The notes: generated from the sequence alone by a model not told the origin. A stretch of DNA of 64,000 bases from Parelaphostrongylus tenuis (GCA_019055375.1 JAHQIW010007237.1:62001-126000); one strand, 5' to 3'. Positions 33,153-47,400 are shown, numbered from the stretch's first letter. Numbers and translations are program-made.

Positions 33153-34965
33153 AGATATGTCATCAGGTCGACAAAATTTTCTTTATGACTTAGAAGTACC
33201 ATGAGGTTGATATACAAGATTTATTTGATTGGAAATGTGAAGTTTCAATCTTCTTCAAAGCCGATGATTCGAATCAACTATTCAGAGTCATTCGTCCTCG
33301 TCGTGCGCTTTCGTCTTCATTGTCATTCAATTCAATCTTCTGTGGTGATGCACCGCCCAGATGAAAAAGCTTACTCGGCGATATATACGGAATGATTCGC
33401 GCGTTAATTACTCGTTGATGGTGATTTGTTCTGTTATCTTGCGAATCTATTTCTGTAGTGGTCTGCATGATTATCAATCAATATCAAGCGTACTAAGTTT
33501 TAAAAGCGATTTTCCTTTGCCCTATGCATAATTAGTTAGTAATGATATCATCATGAAAGCAACGTTATCTTTAGACTTATCGTTGCTTGGGCTACTTTAA
33601 GTGGTTAAAAGGATCTAAAGAAATCAAAATAGCCGAAGCATCAGCCATTGCGACTGAAAAACAAGATTTACCAATTTCGGACAAGATGATTCGTAATATA
33701 ACTAGATTTCAGTCTACCCTCATTCTTTTCCATTCTCTTAAGACCACAAAGAATGGGGTAAAAAAAAAACGACAGATGTCTTTACCATGAAAAATCGAGT
33801 TTGTGCTAAGAGAAAGAAAAACAAAGGAAAACCGGCGATGATTGTAAGGACATTCACAACCCATTAGGAAAAGATGCCAGATTTCGGGCTGTTCACAATC
33901 GTAAAAGGAGAATTCAGGGGTCTGTTTGTCTGCGAGATACAAATGGTTGTCGTCAAGATGTAAGTGATTGTCAGATATAAGTGGATGTTGTAGATGCTTA
34001 AAATTGTGTGAGAACATGGGGTACGCGATCAAGATGTCGGTGATTTTCGTCACTGACAATCCTTTAACATCATTTCCCGGAACAAAATTTCAAGTGAGCT
34101 CAATATTTTTCTTCCTACAATCTTTTCGTGCTTCTGACCAGCGGTTTTCGTAAGCTATACCTGAGTGAAAATCAGCTCTCTAACCAGCTAGTTTACTTAT
34201 GGCTAAAAAAATCAACCTCTTTTCTACGTAAGTAAACCTGCTGTGTTGGTGCTAGTATTCAGTCACACGGAAAAGTCTGTGATACCGAAGATTATTACAG
34301 TAGCGGAAAGTCTGGGTGAAATATGTGTATATTTTCGGCATTCTAGGATTGATCAAAAGCAGACATTACGAAATTTTATTCGAAAGGAAGTGTCTGAACA
34401 TCAATGCGTAGATGATGCGCGTAATTCTCGGAGACACATTTCACTGCTGCTCTAGAAAGTAGTAAGAGTAGCTACTGGTTATTTGGGCTTCACTGTTAGG
34501 CAGGAGACGATCTGGGATACTTTCTTAGCAATGAACAGGATCTGGATGCGTGAAGGAGGAAGATTTGTTTGCACTACAGTATCTCGCCGGCTTTATTGCA
34601 ATTATCGGCATATAGGGCTATCCAGAATCGGGATTTAGCGTAAGAAAAACCGAGCACGATACTCGTCATCTCACTTCTTACTGTTTTCTAAACACTAAAA
34701 TGGAATACATTGGAAAATAGAAATCTTTCAAAAGGCGATATGTAAATTTCTTATGTATTTTTACAAAACTAATCATCACAATTTACTGTACGCATTTCAG
34801 CTCTTGCATTTGATTCGTTTCCTCGCATCCATCCTCCACAGAGGTCTTCGAACATTCAACGTGCTGTTTTAACTGACTCTTAGGGATTCCGTCGTCTTTA
34901 TGAATGCCGTAGAATGCTAGATAAGACGGTCCTCCTTGCATTCGCCATAGCCGAGCTAAGATAAG

Positions 34966-35025
34966 CTTTTTTGAAATCATTTCAGTGGACTTTTTCATAA
35001 GTCCACTGAAATGATTTCAAAAAAG
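34966..35025. repeat. Perfect 27-bp hairpin with 6-nt loop
   Basis: CTTTTTTGAAATCATTTCAG plus TGGACTT (34966-34992) is exactly reverse-complemented at 34999-35025, around the loop TTTCAT. It is too short for a transposon and too perfect to be old. Confidence 0.9.
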
Positions 35026-35821
35026 TTCCGAGGTAGGGAATCAATCGGCTCCTGGCTCATCGCCTTCTAATACACTTTCCAATAAGAAATATAATCATTG
35101 GAAAAGTAAAGCCAAGCTTTCACTTCAATAGTCAATAACAATCAAATAGGCGAAGAATTTCTGCAATTCCGTGCAGTTGAACGTGCAAACTCTGAGGCTG
35201 CATTTTTTGAGTTCCACGGATTTACGCTCGTGGCATATGCTGTTCGTTTCGTCAGCTTCACACCGTATTAGTTTCCATCTACGTTGATCTCCTATTATCT
35301 ATAGCAAACGACCCAGAGCACAACTAACGATTGAACTCAAGGAATTTTTTACATTGATTTAGGCTATCGTTAACTCGATTAATCGACGCACAACGGCGCA
35401 CAGCCTGATTGAGAACTAAGCATAAAAATAAGATTAGCAATCCGGAAAAAAATATCGGATTTCAAAAGTACGAAATTTCACAAGACAAGCAGAAAGGCCG
35501 CTTTCTTACTGCTTTCTTCTTGAGGACTTTTCTCTTGACCTACATTGTAACATAGGAGAGAAATTGGACGCTAAGCAACGGTCGACGAAATTACATGCTG
35601 CAGTGGACAGCAATCAAGCGTCAAAACACAAACTAATATGATTTTAATACCCCCAAAAAAGTCAGGCGAGCGTTTCGAGGCTGACAATCATAATAAATTT
35701 GTCGAAAAATTGTCACAGTGGAGAACCACTGTTGAGAAATCAATAAAATGCACCATAAACTGGAATGACTGTCTCCAACTTTGTTCATTAAATTCAACTG
35801 AAGCGGACCATTCTGTTGCAC

Positions 35822-35852
<31 letters not shown>
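35822..35852. repeat. (GAT)10 microsatellite
   Basis: Ten uninterrupted GAT/ATG units. The polyhistidine seen in a minus-strand frame comes from this repeat. Confidence 0.95.
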
Positions 35853-38800
35853 TCTTCTCACATGTTGCACCACCTGCACCACTGCAAAAGCTAAGAAAAT
35901 TGCAGATTGAAACTCTTGCTTTTCCAGCACTTTCATCAAGTCTCTCCCAGACTGGCCAAAAGTTTCTGAAAAATCACTTGCCGCCCGACTGAGCTATCTC
36001 TGCAGATGCTTCAGTCAAGTGTTATTGGTCTTCTAAAGTAAATGTTATCTGTGGGATTTGTCGATCAACATTGACCATTCTCAAAGAGTGATTGGGTCAC
36101 CGTCATGATTTAGCATTGATTTTTATTAATTACTTTAATTATTTCACGCAGCCTGTTTTTTCATTATATTGTGCGGATCCCAATACTTCTATCTCTATTC
36201 GTTTTCTCGATCTTGTTATCCCGGTGATCTTCGCAAACTTCGCGTGCTGATCCACTGCTTCTTGAAAATTTTAATTTTTTCGTAAATGTCGTAGATACTG
36301 CTTGGTAGATATCTTCACAATCCTAAGGATTACAAAAATGAGGGCGTTTCCAATTGAATGTAGAAGATTGTTGAAAGAGAATGGAAACAACACATTGATT
36401 CTTGATAGTGTGTATCACTCTTCACTCAGCCTTTTCACCATTTCACATAGATATCAAATTGAAATCAGAGGAAAAGTCACAATCACTAGATGAAAGGAAG
36501 CGTCTCTGCACAATTGTAATTCACGAGTTAGCATAGTTTACTTCGAGAGATGACCTTGATCAGTCTGTCAAGATGAGAAAGGTCCATTTTTTACCAAATG
36601 AGAGAAATCTTCTAAGATGCAAGACGACTTTGAATTGATAATTCCATCTTCCATAATAAAATGTGAAGTGAAGGTCAATATTTTCGGCCATCATTTTCAA
36701 TATTAAGCAGTGATATTGTTGACATTCAGGAAGATATATAGAGATGATAAGATATTATATTACTAGGACCATTGAGTTGTGAACAGTTTAGTTACGCAAA
36801 GAATAAGGTGTACAAAATGGTTCTTCTAATGCATTTTGATGTAGAAGATGACCAAAAAAAATTCCAACTAAGGTCGAGTTTAATGGGTGAATGGCATAAT
36901 GCGAATGAAGTTTGAAGGTACAGTTCTCAAGAAGTTCTTACCTTCATTCCGCTTTATTCAAGAAGATAATTCATAGTAATAGCATAGGAAGCATAAATAA
37001 AAGAACAAAGAAACAGAAACTGTAATGGCTATAGTGAAACATGTTATTTACGAATTAGATAACAGTCTCAATTTGTACGCAACGGACAGTCGCTGATGTG
37101 CTGCCGAATAAAGCTTGAAATTGGCGACCGTGCATAGGTGGGCGATCGCGAACTGGATGTGCCACAATGGGAAGACGATAGCGATAAATTGCTGTGTGTT
37201 GTAGAAAAAGAAAAGATTGATCCACAAAAAGAGGCAAAGCTTTGTATAGGAATAGCAAAGTAATTATACTGAAAAAACCAAGACCAGCATCTAAAATCGC
37301 ATTGTAAGCATCATCTCGGCTAAGCAACGCAATTTTTCTGGAAAGAATTCGGGCTAACGGATTTCGCAAACTTATTCTCCATACGGCTAATGCGATTTAT
37401 AATAGACAGCCTGTCTACAGCTGGCTTTCAGTTAGCCACGTTGCACAACGATTGACGTGGATAAAACTGAGCACCATCTACCTCAACTGCATGCTCTGTT
37501 CTTTTCGTCAAGGTTGCACAGGCCTGATCAGTTCGAAGAAAGCCATTACAAATGTGGAAGCATTCGGTCTGACTTGCGTAACTGTGTGTGAGTATTGTGG
37601 ACTGCTTTTGCTTTTCTCTTGAGATTATCAGATGAATTGCATGGCCCTATTTCATACGCTTTTCTTTGAAGTGCCCGATCCAGTACTTAAATGTGAATCA
37701 CCTACTTCACCACTGATAGGCTTTTTCGACGACTGTGGAGTTTTCTTCCGTTGTTATAGCCCTTTTTAGCATTTTGGTTTCGCCTATAGTTTCCTTTTCA
37801 ACAGTCTAATGGAATGAACATTTCTATATCTTCAAAGAAGCACAGAAATGCGTTTTGATAGGCTTATTTGTAAGATTTTTTTCCAATGTTTTGCTACACC
37901 TTTTACCAAATGATCACAACATTATCCCTTTTCTCCTAGTCCAACATTAAAAGCAAGGGAGACAAAATATTACCACAAAGTTGAGTAGTTCAGAAATGTG
38001 TTGTTTATAATCTGGAAGGCAGCTACTTTTAGCCTATTCGGATTCTATTAAGAAATAAGACAACTAAGAGAGGACGATGCCATTGCAGTGTTTAAGCTAA
38101 TTGATCTGTGGCTGTTCCAGATCTCGTGTGCTTCGTGAATACGTGTTCTGGTTGTAGATTATTTGCTTCATTGGTAGAAACACTACTTGTTGAGAGCCGA
38201 TACAAGTGAAGCAATAATGGACTTCGTCATCGATAAAAATCACTATGTAACCTGAGTTGCACCTTTGAAAAACGGTTACTTTATCGTATGCCTTCCTGGA
38301 GGTAATACCTCTAGGAGATATCTGCCCGGTGGTCTCCACTTGAACAACTCATTAGAGGACTTCGAAAACGGTGAGTTTGTTGAAGGTTGATTTCTTGCTT
38401 GATCCTATTGAATCTAATTCGGGGTTTTTCTAATGGAGTAATAGACGTACATGGTCGACTGTGCTGTTCACAACCTGATGTTCCTAGGCTTTGACGAAGG
38501 AGAAACCTATCCAACGTCAGCTCTCAGAATAAATTATGTCGTAAAACCTCGTGAATGATTTAAGAAAAAGAAGAATTTCTCAGAGCGTTACTATTCAACA
38601 TCCTACACCATACAAACTATAAAAGCAGTCTAACTCTCTGATTTCTCAGTTATTATTCTCCACAATCTAGAAATTCATGAATGCCTGAATTGTTACCGTT
38701 TTCTTCATTTATGAAAGTTGCATACATTGTCTTATTAGATGACGTTCGCGCAATATATAAAACATTTATTTGCACATGTTCCGGCTTAGTGGCTAGTGCT

Positions 38801-40611
38801 GTCCAATTTGGCTACGACGACTGATAATGGGACAAGGCGGTATTACGCCACAACCGGTTTCGCAACGTAACCATCGCAAGCAAAAACAACGACGAACATG
38901 CTGGAAAGCGTCCGAACAATGCACTATCGTCTACGACACCGCTGACAGCTAAGGTAGCAAAGTCCATTAATGCATGCACTCCTTTCGGCAATGGACGGGT
39001 CCAGTCGAGGATCAAGATGTAGGTGAAAGACCCGGAACCATACTGGTTATGGAGAGAAGTGTTTGTAGATTACTAACCGCTTATTCTTTTTTTCATGGAA
39101 GTGTACAATATGAAATATAGTCACGACGAAGGAATGAAATGATTTTCATGTGATTCAATGAAAAATCAGGATTTCTAAATTTACAACATTCACAAAATAT
39201 CACTTCTACTCTCTAATTTTATAGATGGAAAGTAAAAAGTACTATTGGAAAAGTTCTGATGAGAACTGGAACAACTCAGCACGATCAAGCTGTTTTTAAT
39301 TCGTATTGATAAGAGAAATGTCACTGGTGGGCCATGAAACTCAGGAGATGGAACAGAATCTGATGCTGAGAAGATAAATATATCTCACGCTTAGTAGATT
39401 CTTCATTATGAAACAACATCAAGACTCCTGAGTTCTACTTTGCTTCTGGATGAAAAACCCACGTATGAAGTTCGGTAATGCTTTTCTGTCACATAACTAT
39501 GAAGGGATTTCCAACAAGAAGTTTTCTAGAGAGGACATCCGCATGGGGCTTTCTGATGTTCAAAAAAAAAAAAGGCCGAGGAATGTTGATGAAATCGAAG
39601 GCGATGGAAAAAAACAATTCTTAGCTGTGAACGACCTTGCAACTAACTTGTTTAGTTGATATAGTGAGAAGTGTAGCGAGCATTGATGGTACGCTCGCTC
39701 TGAACCTGTTCTTCTTCCGTTTGGCATGAATTCCTATTTGATTTCAGACGTATCAACGTGTTGCTTGAATTATTTGATATGTGGTAATCATTTTTACTCA
39801 ACAAATGTCTCTCATAGCAAAAAGCCTAATACACTGATAACTTTCTTAACGTATCCCCCTTTCCTTTCAATGTTTGTGAGATCCAGTTGTTTACACTGCC
39901 TCACCCAGGCATGTAAGTGTTCTTGTTCGTCGAACTCTGCGTTTCACTACAGATCTAGTCGCAAGATGGCATTTTTCTCTCAATGATATCTATAAGGCTT
40001 GACAATTGCCAATGATGGCGACGTGGCGGCCACGTCACGAATTTCGCGGGGATTCAAGTAAGGAGAAAAAGGTGTAGCCGAAACACCGAGAATCCAATTT
40101 GAAGAGATATTTATTTGCGCCCTCGCGGCAGGTCATCTAATTCAACTTCCAACCAAGTAGCTCTGATGCATTACACCAATATAGTTAGCATTTCTTGCAA
40201 CGAATAGAAGTGAAATTGTTGTAAGAGTTATTGGATGCAATGCAATACAGAATTCAGTTGAGTACAGTGGAATAATGGCTGGCGTTTCAGCGGTATCGCC
40301 TTCTTGAGAGCGGGGAAAAATCAGGTTGACCCGCATTTCTCTCAGTCAAATACTCCAACAAACCAGCAGAAGTACGTGATAAACAAATTTTTGTTCACAC
40401 TGTAGACAGCTATGAATTTTTTTAGTTACATGAGAAGTAAACTCCTGTTGAATAAAATTAATCCAACAAAGCTTGTTAGACGGTGGAGTTCAAGAGCACC
40501 TGCATATAAGATGATTTCACGCAAAAAAAAATAATGGAATTTGCAGTTTGTGACGTAGCAGTACAAGTCTCTCATGACAGGGATCGATAGTTCCGAAAGT
40601 GCGAAGTTGAT

Positions 40612-41490
40612 TTAGCACTGTTTCAACTGATCTATAGATAAATTTGAAATTGTAAAGCGAGGGAGAGAGTCAAAAGGCGTGACTTCTGCATACTGATGTT
40701 TAAAGAATTCTGTCCGTAATTTTGAATCATTCTCAGCCATGCTTTCGTATCGAGTGTGCATGTCCAGAGAGCTTCTTAATTTCAGTGCCTGAGTCCCATA
40801 TGGTACGTATACGTACTGATAAGTTTGGGAAAAAGTTCTGAAAAAATGCTTGTAACTTTTTTGAGTGTCGGTCATTTCTTGTGTTTTTGTGCTCATTTGA
40901 AAGCCCGTCTTCTCCCGCATTGATTGGTGGAGAGTTTATCTACTTATTAATTCAAAACGGAGTTAACAAGCGAGTAAATTAGGTTGATGATGATGCACGA
41001 ATGGTTAAATGCAACGGTGGCAAGTTAACGTATCAGTCTCGCTTGGGGCGAAGACACAGTTGGCAAGAGTACGGCGTACAGATGGTTCAAAAAGTTTGAC
41101 GATGCTGAAGAAAGTTTGGAAGATCAGCCGCGCTTAGGTCGCCCAAAAGATTTTGATCGTCAAGGTGTGCTTGAAGCGACTGAAGAAAATCTCTCTTTGA
41201 CAACTCGGTCATTCATTTATTCAACACCAGGAAATCGAAAATTTATGCTCGCAAAATCGACTTGCCGGAGTAGTGGCAGGAAGTGCTTGAAATTGAAGGA
41301 GAGTACTTTCGATATTAGTTTGGTCTTTTTCGGATGCAATAGGTGCATAGATGAATATTTTACAAGTATTTTCTCAGAACTTTTCCTGCAACCTATTAAT
41401 GTTCACAATGTCGCGTCGTGCACCAGGATTTTCTATAGCACACGCGGTAATGAAAATGTGGAAAGTTATCCGGTAAATTTAGGTTTCAAG
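40612..41490 (-). pseudogene. Open frame interrupted by a mini-mariner, function unknown
   Basis: The minus-strand frame ends at a TAA (40614-40612) and includes QALKLRSSLDMHTRYESMAE and TPFDSLPRFTISNLSID. It is cut at 40820 by the element at 40823-41393. On the far side of the element the same frame continues upstream for about 27 codons to about 41485, where it meets a stop. Taking out the element and one TA gives about 97 open codons. I recognise no family, see no ATG start and no strong acceptor; it might be an exon or chance. Confidence 0.25.
40823..41393 (+). mobile_element. Mini-mariner, family B, copy 1
   Basis: TIRs of about 33 bp (GGGAAAAAGTTCTGAAAAAA... and, at the other end, AGGAAAAGTTCTGAGAAAAT) are bounded by TA on both sides. 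Inside, the mariner helix-turn-helix region is recognisable: EDQPRLGRPKDFDRQGVLEA (130 codons open). It jumps directly to the codons for the transposase C-terminal tip, out of frame. The middle of the transposase, with its catalytic residues, is missing. Confidence 0.75.
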
Positions 41491-44125
41491 AAGACTTATC
41501 ACTGCTAAGTGATAGGAAACGACAAAAGAGACTTTTATAAACTTTCTCAGTACAAAGAACGCTCATATGTTGAAAAGTCTCCGATGTTTTAACAGGAAAA
41601 TCACATCTTCCCAAAAATGGACTTGTTTCCAACTGTTATATAAGTTTTGGTTACACTTGTTTCTTTTTAATTAGTCCATGTTTTGTAGTCATTCGATAGC
41701 TTTAGAAGTGCTGATTTTGATGTTGATCCTGGTTTGTGGAACGATCTTTGTATTATGTTTCACCATCCAATGAAACAAAACGTTTTGCAGTAGCAGTTCG
41801 TTTTTCCAACTTCACAGTGTATTTTTTCTAATATACAGTGAAATTTCAATTCTAAGCAAGCGTTAGCGTCATGAAAAAATTACAGTGTTACTGGAATGAT
41901 TTATAAAGACGTATTAAGCCCGATTTCTCCGAAAATTTTCCCTCCATATTACGATTTGTGTGGAATACAGTCGTATTGCATAAAATGTAATCACGTTTTT
42001 TTGACTTTTTTCCAAAAAGAGGAACTTTTGAGTGACGTTGAAAGTTTGGATTTCATTAGAAAGCTACGACATTGTCACTGCAACGTGTTATGCTCGCCAC
42101 GCGATCTCGCTACCTGTTGCATATAAAATCAACGTAGGACTATGGGTAAACTATAGATTTACCATTTAGGTATTTTTTACTTTATGTGCTGGCTAATCCA
42201 TGCCGTAAGCGTATTCCTGCTCCGATGGTTAACAAGGGCGTAGACAAACAGCTCCTGAACATGCAGTTATTTTCTCGAAAAAATAAAGTTCCGTGAAGTT
42301 TATTGTTCCCCTATAAACGATGGTATAAGCCATTTGACGCCGTAGAGGGATTGATAATTGTTTAGTAGTTCCGAGAAAATTCTCTAAACCGGTCTTTCCC
42401 AAGGAAGTTTTGGTTGTGCTTACTTCTCTGACAATAAAGGTTACTTTGCATGAGATCTTATTTATTCTAAGTTTATCATTCTGGCTTTTCGATACAACTT
42501 CGTCAGCGCAGTCCATTTTTGACCCTGTAAAACACGGCCACGTCCCTTTTTTCAGACTTATCAGTAATCTGTTAGATGAAATCCTGACAATAGCGATACT
42601 GTACTTGGTATCTGAAAAGGCCTTCGTGATGCTCTGTGAATCAAGTTTCACATGCGGAGTCTATTATTGAGCTTATTTTTGTTATAGATTCGGGGTTTTT
42701 CCGTTTTGTGGGAATTTCTAGACTTTTCAATTAGAATTATAAAAGAATGCTATTCTAGCGATCTATGTGTTCGAGCTTTTTTTCATTCCGTCTTTCCAAA
42801 TAAACCTGTTACCAAAGCTAAGCTTACGCACCTTAAGCCGAAGAGTGCAAAACGTAATCTCCTTTTCGCTATTCCAGCGCTTTGTTCAAAAACCAAACTT
42901 GGACTCAGAATCATCTAAATTTATGTTAGCAAATGACTACTGAAAGTTTATTCAAAGACCATCCATAAACCGCAACCACCGAGTGCTTTTTTGTTGCGAT
43001 TATCACGACACTCCACTAGCATACCCTAGCTAATCAAAAATTGGCGCGTCAGGTGTGACATTATTTAAGCTTAGCCGCTACAGCGTTTTAAATAAGCGTT
43101 TCCATAAAACAAGTGAATCAAGTATCAAGATCGCAGAGCTATATGCTGTCGAATGATACTTCAAATCTAGTAGAAGTTCCCTGTGCAGCGAAAAGCGCAT
43201 CAAAACGCGCTGAGCGTGAAACTGAACTTTATATTCGCTAAGAACGCCTCTTCAGAGGCCAAGTAAAGCATTGAATTGACGAGGCTTGAACTATCGCTTA
43301 AATACTAGAAATTTAAAAATGGAAGGAAAAGGTTCTGTTACAAAAGGATTGGTAAATGATGTACGATGGCAAAATTGAACTCCTTAAATTCAGCTCATGA
43401 CCCTACTGTTTCTTAGCCGTCGGAGGTGACTGATTGCCACACGAGGTTATTCACATACCCCGTGTGTTCAATCGACAGCACAAAAAACCGGCAAGATTTT
43501 GTAATCAAAGACGCGATCTTTGTCGATAAATCTGCAGCATCAGCGCGCAGACCTTTTGAAGCATTATGTATCAATTCCAGAAACTTAAAATGAATCACAA
43601 GAGAGAAGTTGAATTCTTATAATGACCCCAGTGCATACTCCAAGTTGAATATTTTACTGAAATTGCACATTGTACTACGTGAACTTTGTGCTCCTAGACA
43701 CTCTTGCGTGAAGACACAAAAGAAGCGATGAATACTCTAACGCAGCTGAACTATTCTCTTTAGTTTTTTTCCTTCATGGATGGGAAGGTCTTGACTGAGT
43801 AAATGATATGCCGATGTGATTCTTGCCAGACTATGAGGAAGGCAAAATTTTTGAAAATTTATTCATTATCAAAAAACATTGTGCTGACAACCTTTCTCAT
43901 GCTTATCAAAACCGTAGATGTTTTACTGTTTCATAGCGTTTGTGTCCTTTATTCAATTGTTTTTGCCTCGTTTCAAACCTTCGTCATATATTCAAAGAGA
44001 CCGGTTTCAGCTTTTTTCGAGATTTGCTATGTCACTGGCTACGTAGGTTTCGGCAATCTCGCCCACCTTATCAAAGCCACGCCCGTACCGACCACATAGG
44101 ATAATAGAAAAGAGGAGACCTTGAA
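41400..44125. other. Stretch without a supported gene
   Basis: Open frames at 42651-42229 (140 codons, minus), 43598-43413 (minus) and 43803-44099 (plus) have no family resemblance and start at non-ATG codons or lack splice support. No repeat family with clear ends was found. Confidence 0.3.
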
Positions 44126-44129
44126 TATT

Positions 44130-44403
44130 AGGACCTTTAACACTTTACTTTATTGATCCATCTTCACAGTATTTCTTTTTTTTTTCACTGATCGGATCCT
44201 AGTACTTCTAGCATCCAATTCGTTTTTCGTCTTCTTCTCGTACTGCGTAGAATACTAGTTTACCGAGTCTCCCAGCAATCGCAAGAATAGCCTGGCTGTG
44301 GCGCTCTATAAGGCATTGTTGTTGACTGCCCTACAAGTTGTGAACTGGAGTTCGGCTCCACGGGCGTCGCGACGAGCAACACATCCACTCGGCCACAAAG
44401 CCC
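44130..44403 (-). mobile_element. tRNA-derived SINE, family S1, best-preserved copy
   Basis: On the minus strand it starts GGCTTTGTGGCCGAGTGGAT with GTGTTGCTCGTCGCGACG, which resembles a tRNA head (GTGGCCGAGTGG is a good A-box). It continues GAGCCGAACTCCAGTTC, TAGTATTCTACGCAGTACGA, AAGAAGACGAAAAACGAATT and ends with CAATAAAGTAAAGTGTTAAA. This copy anchors the S1 consensus. Length about 270 bp. Confidence 0.65.
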
Positions 44404-44404
44404 C

Positions 44405-47400
44405 CAATATCGTCTGAGCTTTTTCACAGTCGATGGAGCATCATGCTCACTATGACCTGACCACTGTCTTTTATTTGACTGTTTTTGAGACCTCGTTTCT
44501 GAATATTGAGATCTTTTAATAATTTGTGGTCTTGCTTTACCGCGTCTCCTTCTGACTACTAATTAGAGTGGATGGTAAGAAGTGTGGCTCTGACGACGCG
44601 GGCTGACTGCCAAAACGTCTATAAACCACTATGATAGCAAACCTCAGAAAAAGTATAATTCAGTCTTTCTGAATATAACCGCAGAAAATCAAATTCCATC
44701 GTATCGGATCGTTAAAGAATATAGCACTCTAGAGAATTCACTTTCTCATTCCAATAATACTCGAAAACAAGACCTCTGAAAAGTCTTCTATTTTTTCGTC
44801 ACATCGGCCCCCGTCCTCGTGAACAACTCAAATAAATCATAACATTTTGTTAGAACAGGACTATTCATTGAACTGGTCACAATGAAGTCCATACATGCTT
44901 AAATCAGCTTCAACCAAACGAATAAAAAAGTTGACATATCAGGTTCAGATTGAGCTGTTATCGAGTGCATATTTAAGATCTGGCGCCGCCTTCTATAATC
45001 TTCACGGTATAAATGGATCTATACCAGTAGGGATATAGATGTTAGTTGATTCTGCATATCATAATCAGAAAGAATGAACTTTCTTCGTCAGCAATAATTC
45101 TTTTCTAATTTGGTAGAACCGTTATTCGTTGAATAAATCCCAACTCCGTATAGATTCTATGCATAGTATTTTTATGCTCTTCTTGAGAGCTATAAAACAC
45201 GCTCATAAGAGCGTTGTGGGATTAGCGCACGATACGGAAAGTAGCTACTCGCAATAAATGCCATTAACTGGTTTTCGTGTAGATGTGTGACAAGTTGTTA
45301 CGACTAACATCCGGTACGAGCCCAGTCGCGGTCTATTGGTGAACTTGACTGCGCCATGTAACAACTACAGAAAGGGTTCACAGTGGTTTTTTTTTACATA
45401 AACTGCTAGAAAATATTATTTATTATCTTATTAGAAGAGAGATTAGTTTATCTTACGACTGTATATGCGCCATCGTTTGGATACTCCGAGTAGTCGCAAA
45501 AAAAAAAAACCATTTGAAAAAACTAGAGGAAAATGACCTAAAAGTGTTGACGAAGTTTTTGGAAATGTTCGTCGTTTACATTGCTACCACCTTATCGTTC
45601 TATTCGTTTTTTTTTTACTAAATAAAAAGTAACAATAAAGCGTTTCGGCTTGTCGCCAGAATTTGAACGTGAGAGGCAGATTCGCCTTCAGGCGTAACTC
45701 TGAGGTAGCCATATACCTCTTGATTTCATGTCTCAAACATTGAGATACTGCGATTGTCTGCTGATTTCTTCATTTTTAGCTTTTCCAAAACCGTTTGGTG
45801 AAAAGACTATCTATTATAGATGGCATCCATAAATTAGCGCATGTTGTTTTGCAATAAGTCATTTGATTCGAAAAGACGTTGATTCTAATTGTACGAGGCC
45901 TTTTAAAGATTTGTCAACATGATCTCTGTAAACATGCACTGTTTACAATGCAAATATCGCTGAAGATTTTGCGAGATGACTACTCAGATACGCTTTTCGT
46001 GGTTACTGCTTTTGTCACAAAAAACCGTTTAGCAGTATTTTTGCTTTAGATAAAATCCCGCTCTATCGGGTTTATCATGGAGCCATTAGAATCACGAAGG
46101 ATAAAGGATAGAAAGGGTTTGGACTTGATCAATTTCTGAGGTATGTGCCCCCGCATCTGACTCTTAAGGCATCGTTAGAAGGTGATTGTATGCATATCGA
46201 ACCTCACAGTACTCGAAGTGGTCCACCAATGTATCGAATCAGTACTGTTCGCCTCCCAGAGTAGTTCGAAACCAATTCACCTACTGCGGAGAGTTGAAAG
46301 GCTCAGTGAGTCTTGTGCTTGAAATCATCGACCACATGTGTTGCAAAGCACCTTTAGCCATTGCGCCGCACACTTCTGCCGAAACGTCGTCACAATAAGT
46401 GCTCCATAACATCCTCATATCAGCTTAGTCATCTACTCATTCGAAAAACATCTAAAAACATATTAAAGAAATCTAACAACATCGGAAATCCGTTGTAAAA
46501 GTATTAAAGTACAAAGTGCAGTTTACAAAGAGATACATGGAGGTGTGCAGATTGATATAAATACAGATACTGATACAATACGATACAATACATACAATAC
46601 AATAATACGATACAATACAATACAAATACGATACAATACAATGATACAAATATTTTACAGAGTCTACCAACTTTTTCCAAATGGCAGGTCATTAGTCGCA
46701 CAGAGCAATTCACAAGCGGCGCGCGTTTTCCGTTATTTGACTGAAGTTGTTCCTTTGTCTCAAAAAGAGACTTTAGAGTTTCTTCTGTATTCTTCTTGTT
46801 TTGTATGACTCTAATATTCCATGACTTTGTCAAAATGCTCAAAGGGGTCAAATGCAAATCGTCAATTTTTTTCGTTCTTAGAGCGCTCTTTAGAAAATTC
46901 TAGAACCGATTTCATTCTCAGAATCGTCGAGATGTGAGCTATTGAATGACTATCAAAAAACCCATCAAAAAATTATTTATAGGCTTTAGTCGAAAAAACA
47001 AAACAAACCAAGTGTGAAGCATAATACTATTTTCGTTGCTGCAATGCAATAGGAAAATCATTTCAAAAGCCGAACACATCACTGAGATTGTCAGAATCTA
47101 GATCTACAACGAGGTGATGTGGAAACGAGGAAAACAGTTTTTTCCCAGCGAAAAGGGCTTGCAAGAAATTGTGTGTCTCTTCGTTACATACCGAAAGAGT
47201 CAATTTTTGTCCAGGATTAGCATTGTACACCATAGCAGTCCGAAGTAAATTCCGAAAACTGCAGTATATTTAATCATGCGCAACTTCTCGCCAATACAGT
47301 TTCGAAGTCAGTAAAATTCAATCTGAGATGTAGGACGTGTTCAGAGCATTTTGTGAATTAATCAAAATCAAGAAATTTTTATCACTTTGGTTTATGAATC

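Larger units (their letters stand above)
33160..40605. other. Long stretch without a supported gene
   Basis: It contains the hairpin at 34966-35025 and a GAT microsatellite. Open minus-strand frames at 34998-34783, 37369-37055, 38339-38097 and 39015-38812 have protein-like composition but no family resemblance, no ATG and no consistent splice pairs. I cannot tell worn exons from chance here. Confidence 0.35.

Noticed and set aside
33709..34059. 116-codon minus frame with HLHLDDNHLYLAD
   Set aside because: The repeated look comes from short AAGTGG-type microrepeats; no domain or splice support.
37055..37369. 104-codon minus frame with a hydrophobic stretch, possible membrane protein exon
   Set aside because: It begins at TTG, a competing frame in the same block looks equally protein-like, and no flanking exon joins it in phase.
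38097..38339. 80-codon minus frame (CNSGYIVIFIDDEVHYCF...) considered as a terminal exon
   Set aside because: No acceptor near its start, no partner exon and no recognised family.
42229..42651. 140-codon open frame on the minus strand, the second longest frame in the window
   Set aside because: It starts at GTG rather than ATG, has no family motif, no good splice borders and an unremarkable composition. Frames of this length are expected by chance in 64 kb.
46504..46857. 117-codon minus frame rich in Cys/Ile/Val
   Set aside because: Half of it translates the ATACA repeat.
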